64,000 bases of DNA from NCBI RefSeq assembly GCF_000716715.1, contig NZ_JNYJ01000020.1, positions 164,002 to 228,001 of the forward strand, read 5' to 3'. A program made the translations under genes and the position numbers. The number at the start of each line of letters is the position of its first letter. Positions within the stretch are counted from its first letter, which is position 1. This DNA comes from Dactylosporangium aurantiacum. Its GTDB lineage: Bacteria; Actinomycetota; Actinomycetes; Mycobacteriales; Micromonosporaceae. Under the pieces are notes generated by a model. It was not told the origin of the DNA and did not search any database. It saw nothing but the letters and a program-made list of their open reading frames with translations. Below are positions 25,097 to 33,766 of this stretch, piece by piece.

Positions 25097-25178
25097 GCAC
25101 GGCAGCTTGGCAGCCGCCGTGCCCCGACGCCAAATCGCCCGGGTCCCAGACCGGTCCCAGACCGGTTCCTGACCGGTC

Positions 25179-27335
25179 TCAGAGCAGCTCGGCGAGCATG
25201 GCGGCGGCGCGGGCGGCGCCGTCGGCGGGCACGGGACGGTACGTGACGGGGCGGTCGATCTCCTCGGCGATCGCCGTGGCGAGCGTGTCCGGGGTCAGCG
25301 TGTCGTAGTCCATCCGGCGGCCGGCGCCGTGCCGGCGCAGCCGGTAGGTGACGTGGAACTGCTGCTCGAAGTGGTGGCGCAGCGGCACGTAGATGAACGG
25401 GCGGCCGGCCGCGGTCAGCTCCATGCAGGTGGTCAGGCCGCCCTGGACCACGGCGAGGTCGCAGGCGGCGAGGTGGCGGTCCAGCGACGGCACGTACGGC
25501 AGCACCTCCAGCCCTGCCGCGGCCCGCACCGTCGACGGGTCGATGCGCGGGCCCGCGACCAGGATCATCCGCAGGCCGGGGACCCGCCGGGCGGCCTCGG
25601 GGAAGGCGGCGGCCACGAGCCGCAGCAGGTGGCCGCCGACGCCCGACCCGCCGACGGTGACGACGCAGACGCGCTCGTCGTCGTGGTACCCGAGCGAGGC
25701 GCGCAACGCGGCCCGCGCGGCCGGGTCGGTGCCGGTGGTGCCCGTCGCGCCGGTCACGTAGCCGGCGAAGTCGTAGTGCTCGACGGTCCAGTCGCGGATG
25801 CGGGGCAGGTCGGGCCCGAACGGCTCGTCCACCACGTCCTCGGGGTCGCCGACGAAGATCGACCGGTCGCGCAGCCGCGGGTACCGGGCGATGTGGCCGA
25901 TCATCTCGGCGTTGTAGTCGGCGGCGACCAGCGCCTCCCGCTCGCCGCCGTCCGGCATGGGCAGGAACCCGACGAAGTCGGTGAGCCAGGCGTACGCCGA
26001 GCGCTTCAGCTCCGGGTTCTCGTGCAGGAAGTGGTCGACGTCCCAGGCCTCGTCGCCGACGACGAGGTCGTAGCGCTCGTGCGTGAGCAGGTCGTGGAAG
26101 ACCATGAAGTTGGCGACGAGGATCTCGTCCATGCGCCGCAGCGCCTCGAAACAGTGCAGGTCGTGCTCGCCGGACTCGCTCTCCACGTGCGCGGACTCGT
26201 TGGCCAGCAGAGCGCTCGCGGGGTGGACCCGCTCGCCGGCGCCGGCGAGCATGCGGGTGACGGGGTCCTGGGTGAGCCAGTCGATCTGGACGTCTGGCCG
26301 CAGCTCGCGCAGCCCGGCGGCGATGGCCAGGTCGCGGCGCGCGTGGCCGAGGCCGATCGGGGACGACAGGTAGAGCACCCGCCGCGGCCCGGACTGCCAA
26401 CGCCGCCACACCCGGCGCGCCGGCCCCGGCGGGCGGAACCGCTCGGCGAAGCCGCGCACCAGCAGGTTGACCTGGACCGGGTCGCGGGCGATCGGGATGT
26501 GCCCGCCGCCGTCGATGACGACCAGCTCGCCGCCGGTGAGCGCGGCGAGCGCCTCGCTGCGCTCCAGCGGCACGACCCGGTCGGCGCTGCCGTGCAGGAT
26601 CAGCAGCGGGCCGGCGATCCGGGCGCACCACGCCTCGAGCGCGTCGCGGCCGGGCCGGTCGGCCTGGCTCTCGACGTCCAGGACGGCGCCGGTGGTCTGC
26701 CGGGCCCAGCCGACGCCGTCCTCGATCTGCTTCGTCGAGTGCGGCTCGGTGAAGCACTGGCCCATGAAGAACCAGGCGAAGTCCTCGGCGTGGGTGTGCC
26801 AGTAGCGGCGGTTGTACTTGCGCCAGTGGCTCGCCGGGTCGGTGCCGAGCCGCGGCACGGCGGACGGCGGCAGGTCCGGTGCGGGCTGGTCGTCGAGCCC
26901 GCCGGAGGCGGCCCGGGCCTGGCTCGGCGGGGTGAGCGCGATCGAGGCGCCGATCGCGACCGTGCCGTGCACCCTGGTGGGGTGCTCGGCGGCGAGCTCG
27001 AGCGCCCAGTTGACGGCGCGCGACAGCGCGACGAGCACGGCGCGGTCGGTGCCGGTCGCGTCGAGCACCGCGAGGGCGTAGGCCACCTGGGCGGCCTGCC
27101 CGTACGACCGCGGCGTCAGCGGCCGGTCGGAGCGGCCGTTGCCGGGGCCGTCGTAGGTGACCACCCGGAAGTGCCGGGCCAGGTACGGCAGCTGCAGCTT
27201 CCAGATCCGCTTGGGCACGAGCGTCCACGTCGGCAGCAGCAGGATCGTGGGGCCGCCCTCCCCGTGCACCTCGTAGTGGATCTTCACGCCGTCGTGCTCG
27301 ACCCAGCCCTCGGCGTCGGCCTGTCGCGCGCGCAT
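25179..27335 (-). CDS. Alpha/beta hydrolase fused to a GT-B glycosyltransferase
   Basis: 718 residues in two domains. Residues about 10-300 are an alpha/beta hydrolase: LLLPTWTLVPKR, VVTYDGPGNGRSD, nucleophile region VLVALSRAVNW (Ser105; the usual GxSxG glycines are Ala), LLILHGSADRVVP and the His in DGGGHIPIARD. After a PGPARRVWRRW linker, about 315-718 are a MurG/UGT-like GT-B enzyme: VLYLSSPIGLGHARRDLAIA at the start, VVTVGGSGVGGHLLRLV mid-way and VVQGGLTTCMELTAAGRPFI as the donor-binding motif. No signal or TM helix. It probably glycosylates a lipid or secondary metabolite and may hydrolyse an ester. It follows the MddA-like gene by 16 bases, so they may share a transcript. Confidence 0.88.
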   Translation of the reverse strand: MRARQADAEGWVEHDGVKIHYEVHGEGGPTILLLPTWTLVPKRIWKLQLPYLARHFRVVTYDGPGNGRSDRPLTPRSYGQAAQVAYALAVLDATGTDRAVLVALSRAVNWALELAAEHPTRVHGTVAIGASIALTPPSQARAASGGLDDQPAPDLPPSAVPRLGTDPASHWRKYNRRYWHTHAEDFAWFFMGQCFTEPHSTKQIEDGVGWARQTTGAVLDVESQADRPGRDALEAWCARIAGPLLILHGSADRVVPLERSEALAALTGGELVVIDGGGHIPIARDPVQVNLLVRGFAERFRPPGPARRVWRRWQSGPRRVLYLSSPIGLGHARRDLAIAAGLRELRPDVQIDWLTQDPVTRMLAGAGERVHPASALLANESAHVESESGEHDLHCFEALRRMDEILVANFMVFHDLLTHERYDLVVGDEAWDVDHFLHENPELKRSAYAWLTDFVGFLPMPDGGEREALVAADYNAEMIGHIARYPRLRDRSIFVGDPEDVVDEPFGPDLPRIRDWTVEHYDFAGYVTGATGTTGTDPAARAALRASLGYHDDERVCVVTVGGSGVGGHLLRLVAAAFPEAARRVPGLRMILVAGPRIDPSTVRAAAGLEVLPYVPSLDRHLAACDLAVVQGGLTTCMELTAAGRPFIYVPLRHHFEQQFHVTYRLRRHGAGRRMDYDTLTPDTLATAIAEEIDRPVTYRPVPADGAARAAAMLAELL

Positions 27336-27351
27336 CGCCCTGGCCCTCCCC

Positions 27352-28083
27352 TCAACGCGTCAGGCGGGGCACGAAGCGCGGGACCCGCCGCAGATAGTGC
27401 TCGTACGGCTCGCCGAGCTGCGCCCGCAGGTCGTGCTCCTCCAGCCGGACCCCCACCATGATGTAGCCGGTGCCGGCCACGGCGAAGACCAGCCTGCCGA
27501 CGCTGAGGTCCGGCGCGGCCCAGAACGCGATCAGGAAGCCGACCATCAGCGGGTGGCGGACCAGCCGGTACAGCAGCGGCTCACGGAAACCGGGCTCCGT
27601 GTAGCGGCGGTCGCGCGCCCGGTCCAGCACCTGCCGGAGGCCGAAGAGGTCGAAGTGCCCGACGGCGAACGTACTGACCACGAGCACGACCCAGCCCAAC
27701 GCGTAAGCGGCCCACAGCACCCCACGCGCCCACGCCGGCCCGACCGACCACAGGGTCCCGGGCAGCGGCTGCCACTGCCACAGCAGCAGCGCGACCGTGG
27801 CGGTGGCGGCCAGCACGTACGTGCTGCGCTCGACGGCCGGCGGCACGAACCGGGTCCACCACCGCTTGAACCACGGCCGCGCCATGACGCTGTGCTGCAC
27901 CGCGAAGAGCGTCAGCAGCGCCGCGTCGACGAGCAGCGCCCGCCACGCCGGGCCGGTCGCGCCGTCGTCGATGCCCTTCGGCACGCCGACGCCGGCGAGG
28001 AACCCGATCGTGTAGAGCAGGGTCGCGACGAAGGCCAGATAGGCCACCGCGCCGTACCCGAGGGCGAACGCCTTGCGCACCAT
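27352..28083 (-). CDS. mddA: Methanethiol S-methyltransferase-like membrane enzyme
   Basis: 243 residues with about five to six membrane segments. It matches the MddA/NnrU-ICMT pattern: VGVPKGIDDG, FAVQHSVMARPWFKRWWTRF, VERSTYVLAATATVALLLWQ, STFAVGHFDLFGLRQVL and the SAM-binding LLYRLVRHPLMVGFLIAFW. MddA converts methanethiol to dimethyl sulfide with SAM; a related small-thiol methylation is possible here. Two operator copies and a divergent TetR gene lie just upstream, so it is a regulated detoxification or volatile-sulfur enzyme. The symbol is assigned by motif, not by search. Confidence 0.82.
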   Translation of the reverse strand: MVRKAFALGYGAVAYLAFVATLLYTIGFLAGVGVPKGIDDGATGPAWRALLVDAALLTLFAVQHSVMARPWFKRWWTRFVPPAVERSTYVLAATATVALLLWQWQPLPGTLWSVGPAWARGVLWAAYALGWVVLVVSTFAVGHFDLFGLRQVLDRARDRRYTEPGFREPLLYRLVRHPLMVGFLIAFWAAPDLSVGRLVFAVAGTGYIMVGVRLEEHDLRAQLGEPYEHYLRRVPRFVPRLTR

Positions 28084-28100
28084 GCCACACCTCCCTCTCG

Positions 28101-28118
28101 TTCGGTCGACCGACCGAC
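28101..28118. promoter_or_regulatory. TetR operator, copy 1
   Basis: TTCGGTCGACCGACCGAC, containing the perfect 12-bp palindrome TCGGTCGACCGA. It lies 18 bases upstream of the MddA-like start codon, in the intergenic region shared with the TetR gene. A second identical copy follows 34 bases further on. Confidence 0.8.
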
Positions 28119-28134
28119 TGCCCGGACGCTAACA

Positions 28135-28152
28135 TTCGGTCGACCGACCGAC
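28135..28152. promoter_or_regulatory. TetR operator, copy 2
   Basis: Identical 18-base copy of the site at 28101, in the same orientation and 34 bases away (a little over three helical turns). It lies 37 bases upstream of the TetR start, so the pair can control both divergent genes. Confidence 0.8.
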
Positions 28153-28188
28153 AAGCACCTATCAGGCAGCCGACAGAGGGGGACGACG

Positions 28189-28764
28189 GTGACCACCGCC
28201 GCGCGCATCATCGAGGCCGCCCGGGCGTGCCTGCTCGCCGACGGCTACGCCGCCCTGTCCACCCGCCGGGTCGCGGAGCAGGCCGGGGTGCCGCTGAGCC
28301 AGATCCACTACCACTTCGGCGGCAAGCAGGGCGTCATCCTCGCGCTGCTCGACCACGAGAACCGGCAGCTCGTCGAGCGCCAGGTCCGCATGTACGGCGC
28401 GGACACCCCGCTCTGGAAGCGCTACGAGCAGGCGTGCGACTTCCTCGACGACGACCTCGCGTCGGGCTACGTGCGGGTGCTGCAGGAGATGATCGCGGCC
28501 GGCTGGTCCGACCCGCAGGTCGCCGCGCGGGTGACCACGATGCTCGAGGCGTGGTTCGTGGTGCTGGTCCAGGTCGCCGAGGAGGCGGAGGAGCGGTTCG
28601 GCTCCCTCGGCCCGATGCGCCCCGCCGACGTCGCCGGCCTCATCGGGCTGTCCTTCCTCGGCGGCGAGGCCGTCGTCCTGCTCGGCGGCGACGCGTGGGT
28701 CCCCCGGGTGCGCGGCTGGCTGCGCAGCGTCGGCGACCTGATCCGCCAGTTCGAGGAGCGGTGA
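28189..28764 (+). CDS. TetR-family regulator
   Basis: 191 residues. The N-terminal HTH is clear: RIIEAARACLLADGYAALST, RRVAEQAGVPLSQIHYHFGG, KQGVILALLDHE. The C-terminal ligand domain includes VARVTTMLEAWFVVLVQVAE-like helices of the TetR_C type. AGAGGGGG sits before GTG 28189. The divergent MddA-like gene and the twin palindromes between them make autoregulated repression of the methyltransferase (and likely the fusion gene) the best model; the inducer is unknown but a thiol is an obvious candidate. Confidence 0.92.
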   Translation: MTTAARIIEAARACLLADGYAALSTRRVAEQAGVPLSQIHYHFGGKQGVILALLDHENRQLVERQVRMYGADTPLWKRYEQACDFLDDDLASGYVRVLQEMIAAGWSDPQVAARVTTMLEAWFVVLVQVAEEAEERFGSLGPMRPADVAGLIGLSFLGGEAVVLLGGDAWVPRVRGWLRSVGDLIRQFEER

Positions 28765-28867
28765 CGCCGCGCGGAGCTGTCCGCGAGCCGTCACGTGATC
28801 CGCGCGACCGTGTCGCCATCCTGACGGAGCGCGACGAAGGGGTGCCACGACCGTCGATGCTGTCGCC

Positions 28868-29758
28868 GTGCCGTTCTCCCGCCTTTCCCGCGCCATGGGC
28901 GCGCTGCTGATCATCGCCGCGATCACCACGACCGGTGCCACCCCCGCCGGTGCCGAGCCGGTCCGCGGGCCGAAGTGCCCAGAGAACCGGGCACAGCTCG
29001 CGGGCCAGCACATCACCTCGCTCGACGGCCTGCCCGACCTCACCTGCGCCGACCTGCACGACGCGGTGCTGGACGGACTCGACCTCGGGCAGGAGGACCT
29101 GTCCGGCGTCGACGCGCACGGCGCCTCGTTCCGCGATGCGGACCTCGTGCAGGCCACCCTCACCGGCGCGAACCTGCGCGGCGCCCACTTCGACGGCGCC
29201 GACCTCAGCCAGGCCGACCTCGACGCCGTCGACGCCCGCGACGCGACGTTCACCGAGGCCGACCTCAGCCAGGCCGAGCTGACCGGCGCGGACCTGCGCG
29301 GCGCCGACTTCACCAGCGCGTCGCTCACCCAGGCCGACCTGGTGCGGGCCGACCTGCGCGGCGCCCGGACCGTCTTCGCCGAGGCCATCCAGGCCGACAC
29401 CGACGGCGCCAAGGTCGACGTCCTCGACCCGCGCACCTTCCAGGCCAGCCTGATCGCCATCCTCGTCGGCCTGGCCCTGCTGGTGAAGTCCCTCATCGAC
29501 GTCGTGCGCGGCAACACGCCCGGCGACCGGGCCATCAACCGCGGCCTGTCCCGCCTGGCGATCTACGCGGTGGTCAACGTGATGCTCTGGGTCTTCGCCG
29601 GCATGCTGCTGCCCCTGATGTACATCGTCGTGCTCTACCCGCTGCTCGTCGGCGCGCTGCTGGTGTACCTGTCCGGCGCCGTGCGCGGCTACCGCCCGGC
29701 CCGCTTCGGCCGGCCGGACCAGGACCCGTTCCCGGTCGGCCTCACCATCCGCGGCTGA
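28868..29758 (+). CDS. Exported pentapeptide-repeat membrane protein
   Basis: 296 residues. Signal peptide about 1-29 (MGALLIIAAITTTGATPAGA), then roughly twenty pentapeptide repeats of A(D/N)L(X)X type from about 55 to 165 (GANLRGAHFDGADLSQADLD and so on), then three hydrophobic helices (about 190-280) and a short cytoplasmic tail. The quadrilateral beta-helix would therefore lie outside, anchored by its C-terminus. Function unknown; not the DNA-mimic type, which is cytosolic. The GTG at 28868 is chosen because it precedes the signal sequence directly. Confidence 0.85.
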   Translation: MPFSRLSRAMGALLIIAAITTTGATPAGAEPVRGPKCPENRAQLAGQHITSLDGLPDLTCADLHDAVLDGLDLGQEDLSGVDAHGASFRDADLVQATLTGANLRGAHFDGADLSQADLDAVDARDATFTEADLSQAELTGADLRGADFTSASLTQADLVRADLRGARTVFAEAIQADTDGAKVDVLDPRTFQASLIAILVGLALLVKSLIDVVRGNTPGDRAINRGLSRLAIYAVVNVMLWVFAGMLLPLMYIVVLYPLLVGALLVYLSGAVRGYRPARFGRPDQDPFPVGLTIRG

Positions 29759-29800
29759 CCGCCGCGGGCCGGCGGCGCGGGCCCGGCGCAGAATACGGAC

Positions 29801-30487
29801 ATGGACGCCTTCGCCGGGTACCTCGCGTCGCTGGTGGGCTCGTGGGAGGCGCTCGCCACGCCGCACCCCGACGCGTCGGTGGTGCGGGGTGCGGGGTTCG
29901 TCGCCGCCCGGTTCCCGAGCCATCCGGTGCTGTGCAACGCGGTCCTGCTGGATCCGGCCGCGTTGCCCGCGCTCGCCGGCCTGTACACCGGCATCCCCGG
30001 ATACGCGGTGTGGTCCGCGGACGGCGCCACGGCCGCCGTCCTCGCCGCCGCCGGGATGCGGCGCGACGAGACGACCGTGCCGATGCGGTGCGACCTGCGG
30101 GACCTGCCGCCCGGCGCGGATCCCGCGGACGGGTCCCCCGGCGTCGTGGCGGACGCCGACCCGGGCGTGGTCGCCGCGATCACCGGCACCGACGAGACGC
30201 TGGTGCGGGGCGTGCCGGGGCTGCGGGCCTACGCGTCCGCCGGGCACGAGTCGTGCCTGGTGCTGATCCCGGTGGGCAGCGACGTCAACGTGTCGTTCGT
30301 GGCGACCCTGCCGCGGGCCCGGCGGCGAGGGCTGGCCCGGTCGGTGCTGCGCCGGGCGCTGCACGACGCCCGCGACGGCGGGTTCGCCACGGCGAGCCTG
30401 CAGGCCACCCCGATGGCCGAGCGGCTGTACGCGGCCGAGGGGTTCGCCGCGGTCGGCGCCTGGCAGGAGTGGCTGCCGCGGTCATGA
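29801..30487 (+). CDS. GNAT-family N-acetyltransferase
   Basis: 228 residues. The C-terminal half has the GNAT core: NVSFVATLPRARRRGLARSV (acetyl-CoA motif A, with the R/Q-x-x-G-x-A loop as RRRGLA) and YAAEGFAAVGAWQEWLPR. The N-terminal half is a degenerate second GNAT-like domain. CAGAAT ends six bases before the ATG, so the message is probably leaderless. Substrate unknown. Convergent six-base overlap with the aldo/keto reductase gene. Confidence 0.85.
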   Translation: MDAFAGYLASLVGSWEALATPHPDASVVRGAGFVAARFPSHPVLCNAVLLDPAALPALAGLYTGIPGYAVWSADGATAAVLAAAGMRRDETTVPMRCDLRDLPPGADPADGSPGVVADADPGVVAAITGTDETLVRGVPGLRAYASAGHESCLVLIPVGSDVNVSFVATLPRARRRGLARSVLRRALHDARDGGFATASLQATPMAERLYAAEGFAAVGAWQEWLPRS

Positions 30488-31375
30488 CCAGGCGAGCGCG
30501 GCGCGGCGCTGCCAGTACACCTCGGCGGGCTCGGCATCCGGGAGCGGCTCCTCGCCGCGCGCGTCCAGCGCCCGCAGGTTGGCGGCGAGCTGAGCCGTGG
30601 TCGCGGCGCCGGACAGCACGACGCTCACCCACGGCCGGCGCAGCGCCGCGGCGATGACGGCCGCGTCCCGGTCGGCGAGGCGGCCGTTGGCCAGGGACTC
30701 CTTGACGATGACGGCGCGGCCGTCGGCGTGCGCCTCGGCGAGGGCCGGCCCGGCCGACGGCTCGAGCGGGTTCCAGGTCGCCTGCACCGTGCGGAACAGC
30801 GGCGTGCCGCCGACCTCGACGCGCAGCGCGGCGCGGATGGCCTCGGCCTGCCGCGGCCCGCTGGTGGACAGCCCGACGGTGACGCCACGGCCGGCCAGCT
30901 CCGCGAGCCGCCGGTGCAGGGCCCGGTCGGTCAGTGCGGTGCTCTGCGGTGTCACGGAGTGGATCTGGTACAGGTCGAGCCGGTCACCGAGCAGGTCGAG
31001 CGTCTCGGCGAGCTGCCGGTCGAACGTCGCCACGCCGTGGTCCTTGGCCTCGTGCACCGGCGCGTCGACCCGCCACCCGGCCGTGTACGTGTACCCCCAC
31101 TTGGAGCCGACGACGACGTCGCGCCGCTGCCCGAGCCAGCCGGCGAGGAACTCCTCCGCCAGCCCGTAGGAGCGGGCCACGTCGACGTAGCGCACCCCGG
31201 CGGCGTAGGCGGCGTCGAGCAGCTCGTGGCTGCGCGCCCGCAGCGCGTCGACCGACCGGTCCGCGGGCAGGTCACGGTCGCGCCCCAGGGTGATGTACCC
31301 CGGCCGCCCGACGGCCGCGAGCCCGAGCCCGACGCGCCGCACGGGCACGCCGAGGTCCAGCCGGTCGAAGCCCAT
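30482..31375 (-). CDS. Aldo/keto reductase
   Basis: 297 residues, (beta/alpha)8 barrel of the AKR superfamily. VRYVDVARSYGLAEEFLAGW holds the catalytic Asp and Tyr, GSKWGYTY the Lys, and DLYQIHS the His-containing strand. NADPH-dependent carbonyl reduction is expected, substrate unknown. It lies ten bases downstream of the D,D-carboxypeptidase stop-to-start junction on the same strand, so the two may be co-transcribed, though their functions look unrelated. Confidence 0.92.
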   Translation of the reverse strand: MGFDRLDLGVPVRRVGLGLAAVGRPGYITLGRDRDLPADRSVDALRARSHELLDAAYAAGVRYVDVARSYGLAEEFLAGWLGQRRDVVVGSKWGYTYTAGWRVDAPVHEAKDHGVATFDRQLAETLDLLGDRLDLYQIHSVTPQSTALTDRALHRRLAELAGRGVTVGLSTSGPRQAEAIRAALRVEVGGTPLFRTVQATWNPLEPSAGPALAEAHADGRAVIVKESLANGRLADRDAAVIAAALRRPWVSVVLSGAATTAQLAANLRALDARGEEPLPDAEPAEVYWQRRAALAWS

Positions 31376-31385
31376 ACCCGCGATC

Positions 31386-32681
31386 CTAGGCGCGGCGGCG
31401 ACGGCGGATCACGGTGTACGCGGCGACGGCGACCGCGGTCAGGGCAACCGCGGCGACCGCGAGCACGGTCGGCCAGATCGAGTAGCCGGTGCCGGTGCGC
31501 AGCGCGGCCGGGGCCGCGGCGGGCGCCGAGGAGGGCGGGGCCGGCCGGTGCAGCTCGGCCGCCTCCTCGGGGGTGACGAGGTGGCCGACGGACGTGCCGG
31601 CCGGCAGCGCGAACCCCCAGTCGAGCAGCATCGTGCCCTGCTTCCAGGCGCGGGCGGGCACGATCTCGGCGCCCATGATGGTGACGACGAGCCGGCGGCC
31701 GCCGCGCTGGGCGGCGCCGACGTAGGTGTGCCGGGCCTCGTCGGTGAACCCGGTCTTGCCGCCCATGGCGCCGTCGTAGCTGGTCAGCAGCTTGTTCTCG
31801 TTCTGGATCTGGAAACCCTTGGGGTCCTTCGGCGGCTGCGCCGGCCACTGGAAGACCAGGGTGGTGTCGTACTTGACGAAGTCGGGCCGGGCGAAGTCGG
31901 CGCGGGCGATCAGGGCCAGGTCGTAGGCGCTGGTGAGCTGGTCGGGGGCGTCCAGGCCGGACGGGGTGACGGCGTGGGTGTCGTCGGCGCCGAGGCGGCG
32001 CGCCTCGGCGTTCATCGCGGCGACCGTCGCGGCGACCCCGCCGTCGCCGCCGGCCACCCGGGCCAGGGCGTTGGCGGTGTCGTTGCCGGACTGCAGCAGC
32101 AGCCCGAGCCACAGCGTGGAGACCGGGTACTTCCCGCCGATGATCATGCCGACGGCGGAGCTGTCCTTGGGCAGGTCGAGGTCCTCGGCGGTGGCCTCCA
32201 CGACCAGCGCCGGGTCGAGCTTCGGCAGGGCGGTCGCGGCGAGCAGCAGCTTCTGCACGCTGGCCGGCCGGCGGCGCAGGTGCGGCGCGCAGGCGCCGAG
32301 GACCTCGCCGCTGTCGAGGTCGGCGACCACCCAGGACATCGCCGACAGGGTGGGCGGCGCCGCGGTGCCGCCCGCCACGGCCAGGCCGGTCGTGCCGAGC
32401 TGCCCGCCGCCGACCACGGGTGCGGCGGGGTCCCGCACGGGAGACGGCGGGGTCGGCGGGATGGTGGGGATCGTGGCGTACGGGCACGGCACCGCCGCAC
32501 CGCCGGACGTGGTCACGGCAGGACCGCTGGACGTGGTCACGGCAGGACCGCTGGACGTGGTCACGGCAGGACCGCCGGACGGACCCGCGCCGGACGGGCT
32601 GACCGACGGGCTGACGACCGGTGCCGGCAACGCCAGCAGTCCCGCGCTCAGCACCGCCGCCACCAGTCCCGTCGCTCCCAT
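31386..32681 (-). CDS. D-alanyl-D-alanine carboxypeptidase, membrane-anchored
   Basis: 431 residues. Signal segment about 1-20, then a low-complexity linker of SSGPAVTT repeats (about 33-60), then the penicillin-binding peptidase S11 domain: RRPASVQKLL with Ser141 and Lys144, SGND near 198, and GGKTGFT near 312. A C-terminal TM helix (about 405-425) with Arg-rich tail anchors it, as in DacC/PBP5-like enzymes. It trims the terminal D-Ala of peptidoglycan stem peptides outside the membrane. The linker is encoded by a 24-bp tandem repeat. Confidence 0.93.
   Translation of the reverse strand: MGATGLVAAVLSAGLLALPAPVVSPSVSPSGAGPSGGPAVTTSSGPAVTTSSGPAVTTSGGAAVPCPYATIPTIPPTPPSPVRDPAAPVVGGGQLGTTGLAVAGGTAAPPTLSAMSWVVADLDSGEVLGACAPHLRRRPASVQKLLLAATALPKLDPALVVEATAEDLDLPKDSSAVGMIIGGKYPVSTLWLGLLLQSGNDTANALARVAGGDGGVAATVAAMNAEARRLGADDTHAVTPSGLDAPDQLTSAYDLALIARADFARPDFVKYDTTLVFQWPAQPPKDPKGFQIQNENKLLTSYDGAMGGKTGFTDEARHTYVGAAQRGGRRLVVTIMGAEIVPARAWKQGTMLLDWGFALPAGTSVGHLVTPEEAAELHRPAPPSSAPAAAPAALRTGTGYSIWPTVLAVAAVALTAVAVAAYTVIRRRRRA
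32501..32581. repeat. 24-bp in-frame tandem repeat in the carboxypeptidase gene
   Basis: Three full units close to CCGCTGGACGTGGTCACGG plus CAGGA and a partial fourth. On the minus strand each adds eight residues (SSGPAVTT) to the linker between signal peptide and catalytic domain. The unit is a multiple of three and the copies are almost identical. Confidence 0.85.
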
Positions 32682-32765
32682 GGCTGGGGAGCGTAACCGC
32701 CACGGGCTTGCACGGCACGGCGGGCCCGGCCGTGCCGCCTCCCGGCGCCGCCTCTCCGGTGTTGC

Positions 32766-33692
32766 TCAGCGGCCGGTGTCCACGTCCGCGGCGGCGAGGC
32801 GGGCGGCGTGCTCGGCGAGGACGTCGACGGCGGTGGCGACGGCGGGGCGGGCGGCGGCACTGTCGCGCCACAGCGCGAACACCCGGCGGGTGGGCTGCGG
32901 GTCGATCGGCACCATGCGCACCGACGGCGGCACCGGGTCCCGGCCGAGGCGCGGGATCACGGCCGCGCCGAGCCCGGCGGCGACGAGCGCCAGCTGGGTC
33001 GAGTGCTCCGACGCGGTGTGCCGGATGCGGGCCTGCGCGCCGTGCCGGCGCAGGGTGGCGAAGAGCCAGTCGTGGCAGATCTGCCCCGCGCTCCAGCCGA
33101 TCCAGTCCTCGCCGGCGAGGTCGGTGACGGCGACCGCGGTCCGGCCCGCGAGGGGGTGCCCGGCCGGCAGCGCCACGTCGAACGGGTCGTCCAGCAGGTG
33201 CCGCCGGGACAGGCCCTCGGGGACGGCGAGCACGTCGTCGGCCCAGTCCTGCACGACCGCGACGTCGAGGTGGCCGCGGCGCAGGGCGGCGACCGCCGCG
33301 TCGGGCTCCTGCTCGCTCAGCGCGACGTCCAGGTCGGGCCAGCCGGCGCGCAGCCGCGCCAGGACCCCGGGCAGCAGCCCACGGGCGGCGGTCGCGAACG
33401 CGGCGACCGCCAGGGGGCCGGCGACGACGCCGCGGTGCCCGGCGAGGCCGGCCTCGACCCGTTCGACGAGCGTGAGCACCTCGGCCGCGCTGCGGGCGAG
33501 CACGGCGCCGGCCTCGGTGACGCGCACGCCGCGCCCCTGCCGCTCCACGAGGTGCTGGCCGACCTCCCGCTCGAGCCGGGCGATCTGCTGCGACACCGCG
33601 GAGGTGGTGACGTGCAGCGCCGCGGCGGCGCCGCCGACGGACCCGGTGGTCCACACGGTGTGCAGGACGCGCAGCCGCTCCAGGTTCAACAC
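32766..33692 (-). CDS. LysR-family transcriptional regulator
   Basis: 308 residues. HTH at about 1-60 (LERLRVLHTVWTTGSVGGAA, HVTTSAVSQQIARLEREVGQ), LysR substrate-binding domain after about 85 (LAVAAFATAARGLLPGVLAR, and HPLAGRTAVAVTDLAGEDWI). The GTG at 33692 has TAGCAT seven bases upstream and no ribosome site (leaderless type); a longer N-terminus from 33743 is less likely. It is divergent from an aldo/keto reductase gene 74 bases away, its probable target, together with the Nudix gene behind it. Confidence 0.92.
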   Translation of the reverse strand: MLNLERLRVLHTVWTTGSVGGAAAALHVTTSAVSQQIARLEREVGQHLVERQGRGVRVTEAGAVLARSAAEVLTLVERVEAGLAGHRGVVAGPLAVAAFATAARGLLPGVLARLRAGWPDLDVALSEQEPDAAVAALRRGHLDVAVVQDWADDVLAVPEGLSRRHLLDDPFDVALPAGHPLAGRTAVAVTDLAGEDWIGWSAGQICHDWLFATLRRHGAQARIRHTASEHSTQLALVAAGLGAAVIPRLGRDPVPPSVRMVPIDPQPTRRVFALWRDSAAARPAVATAVDVLAEHAARLAAADVDTGR

Positions 33693-33766
33693 CGTAGCGA
33701 TGCTACGCGATCGGGTCCATAACCTGTCACTTGTCCTAATCATTGCCGGGTCGCAGGGTGGATCGC

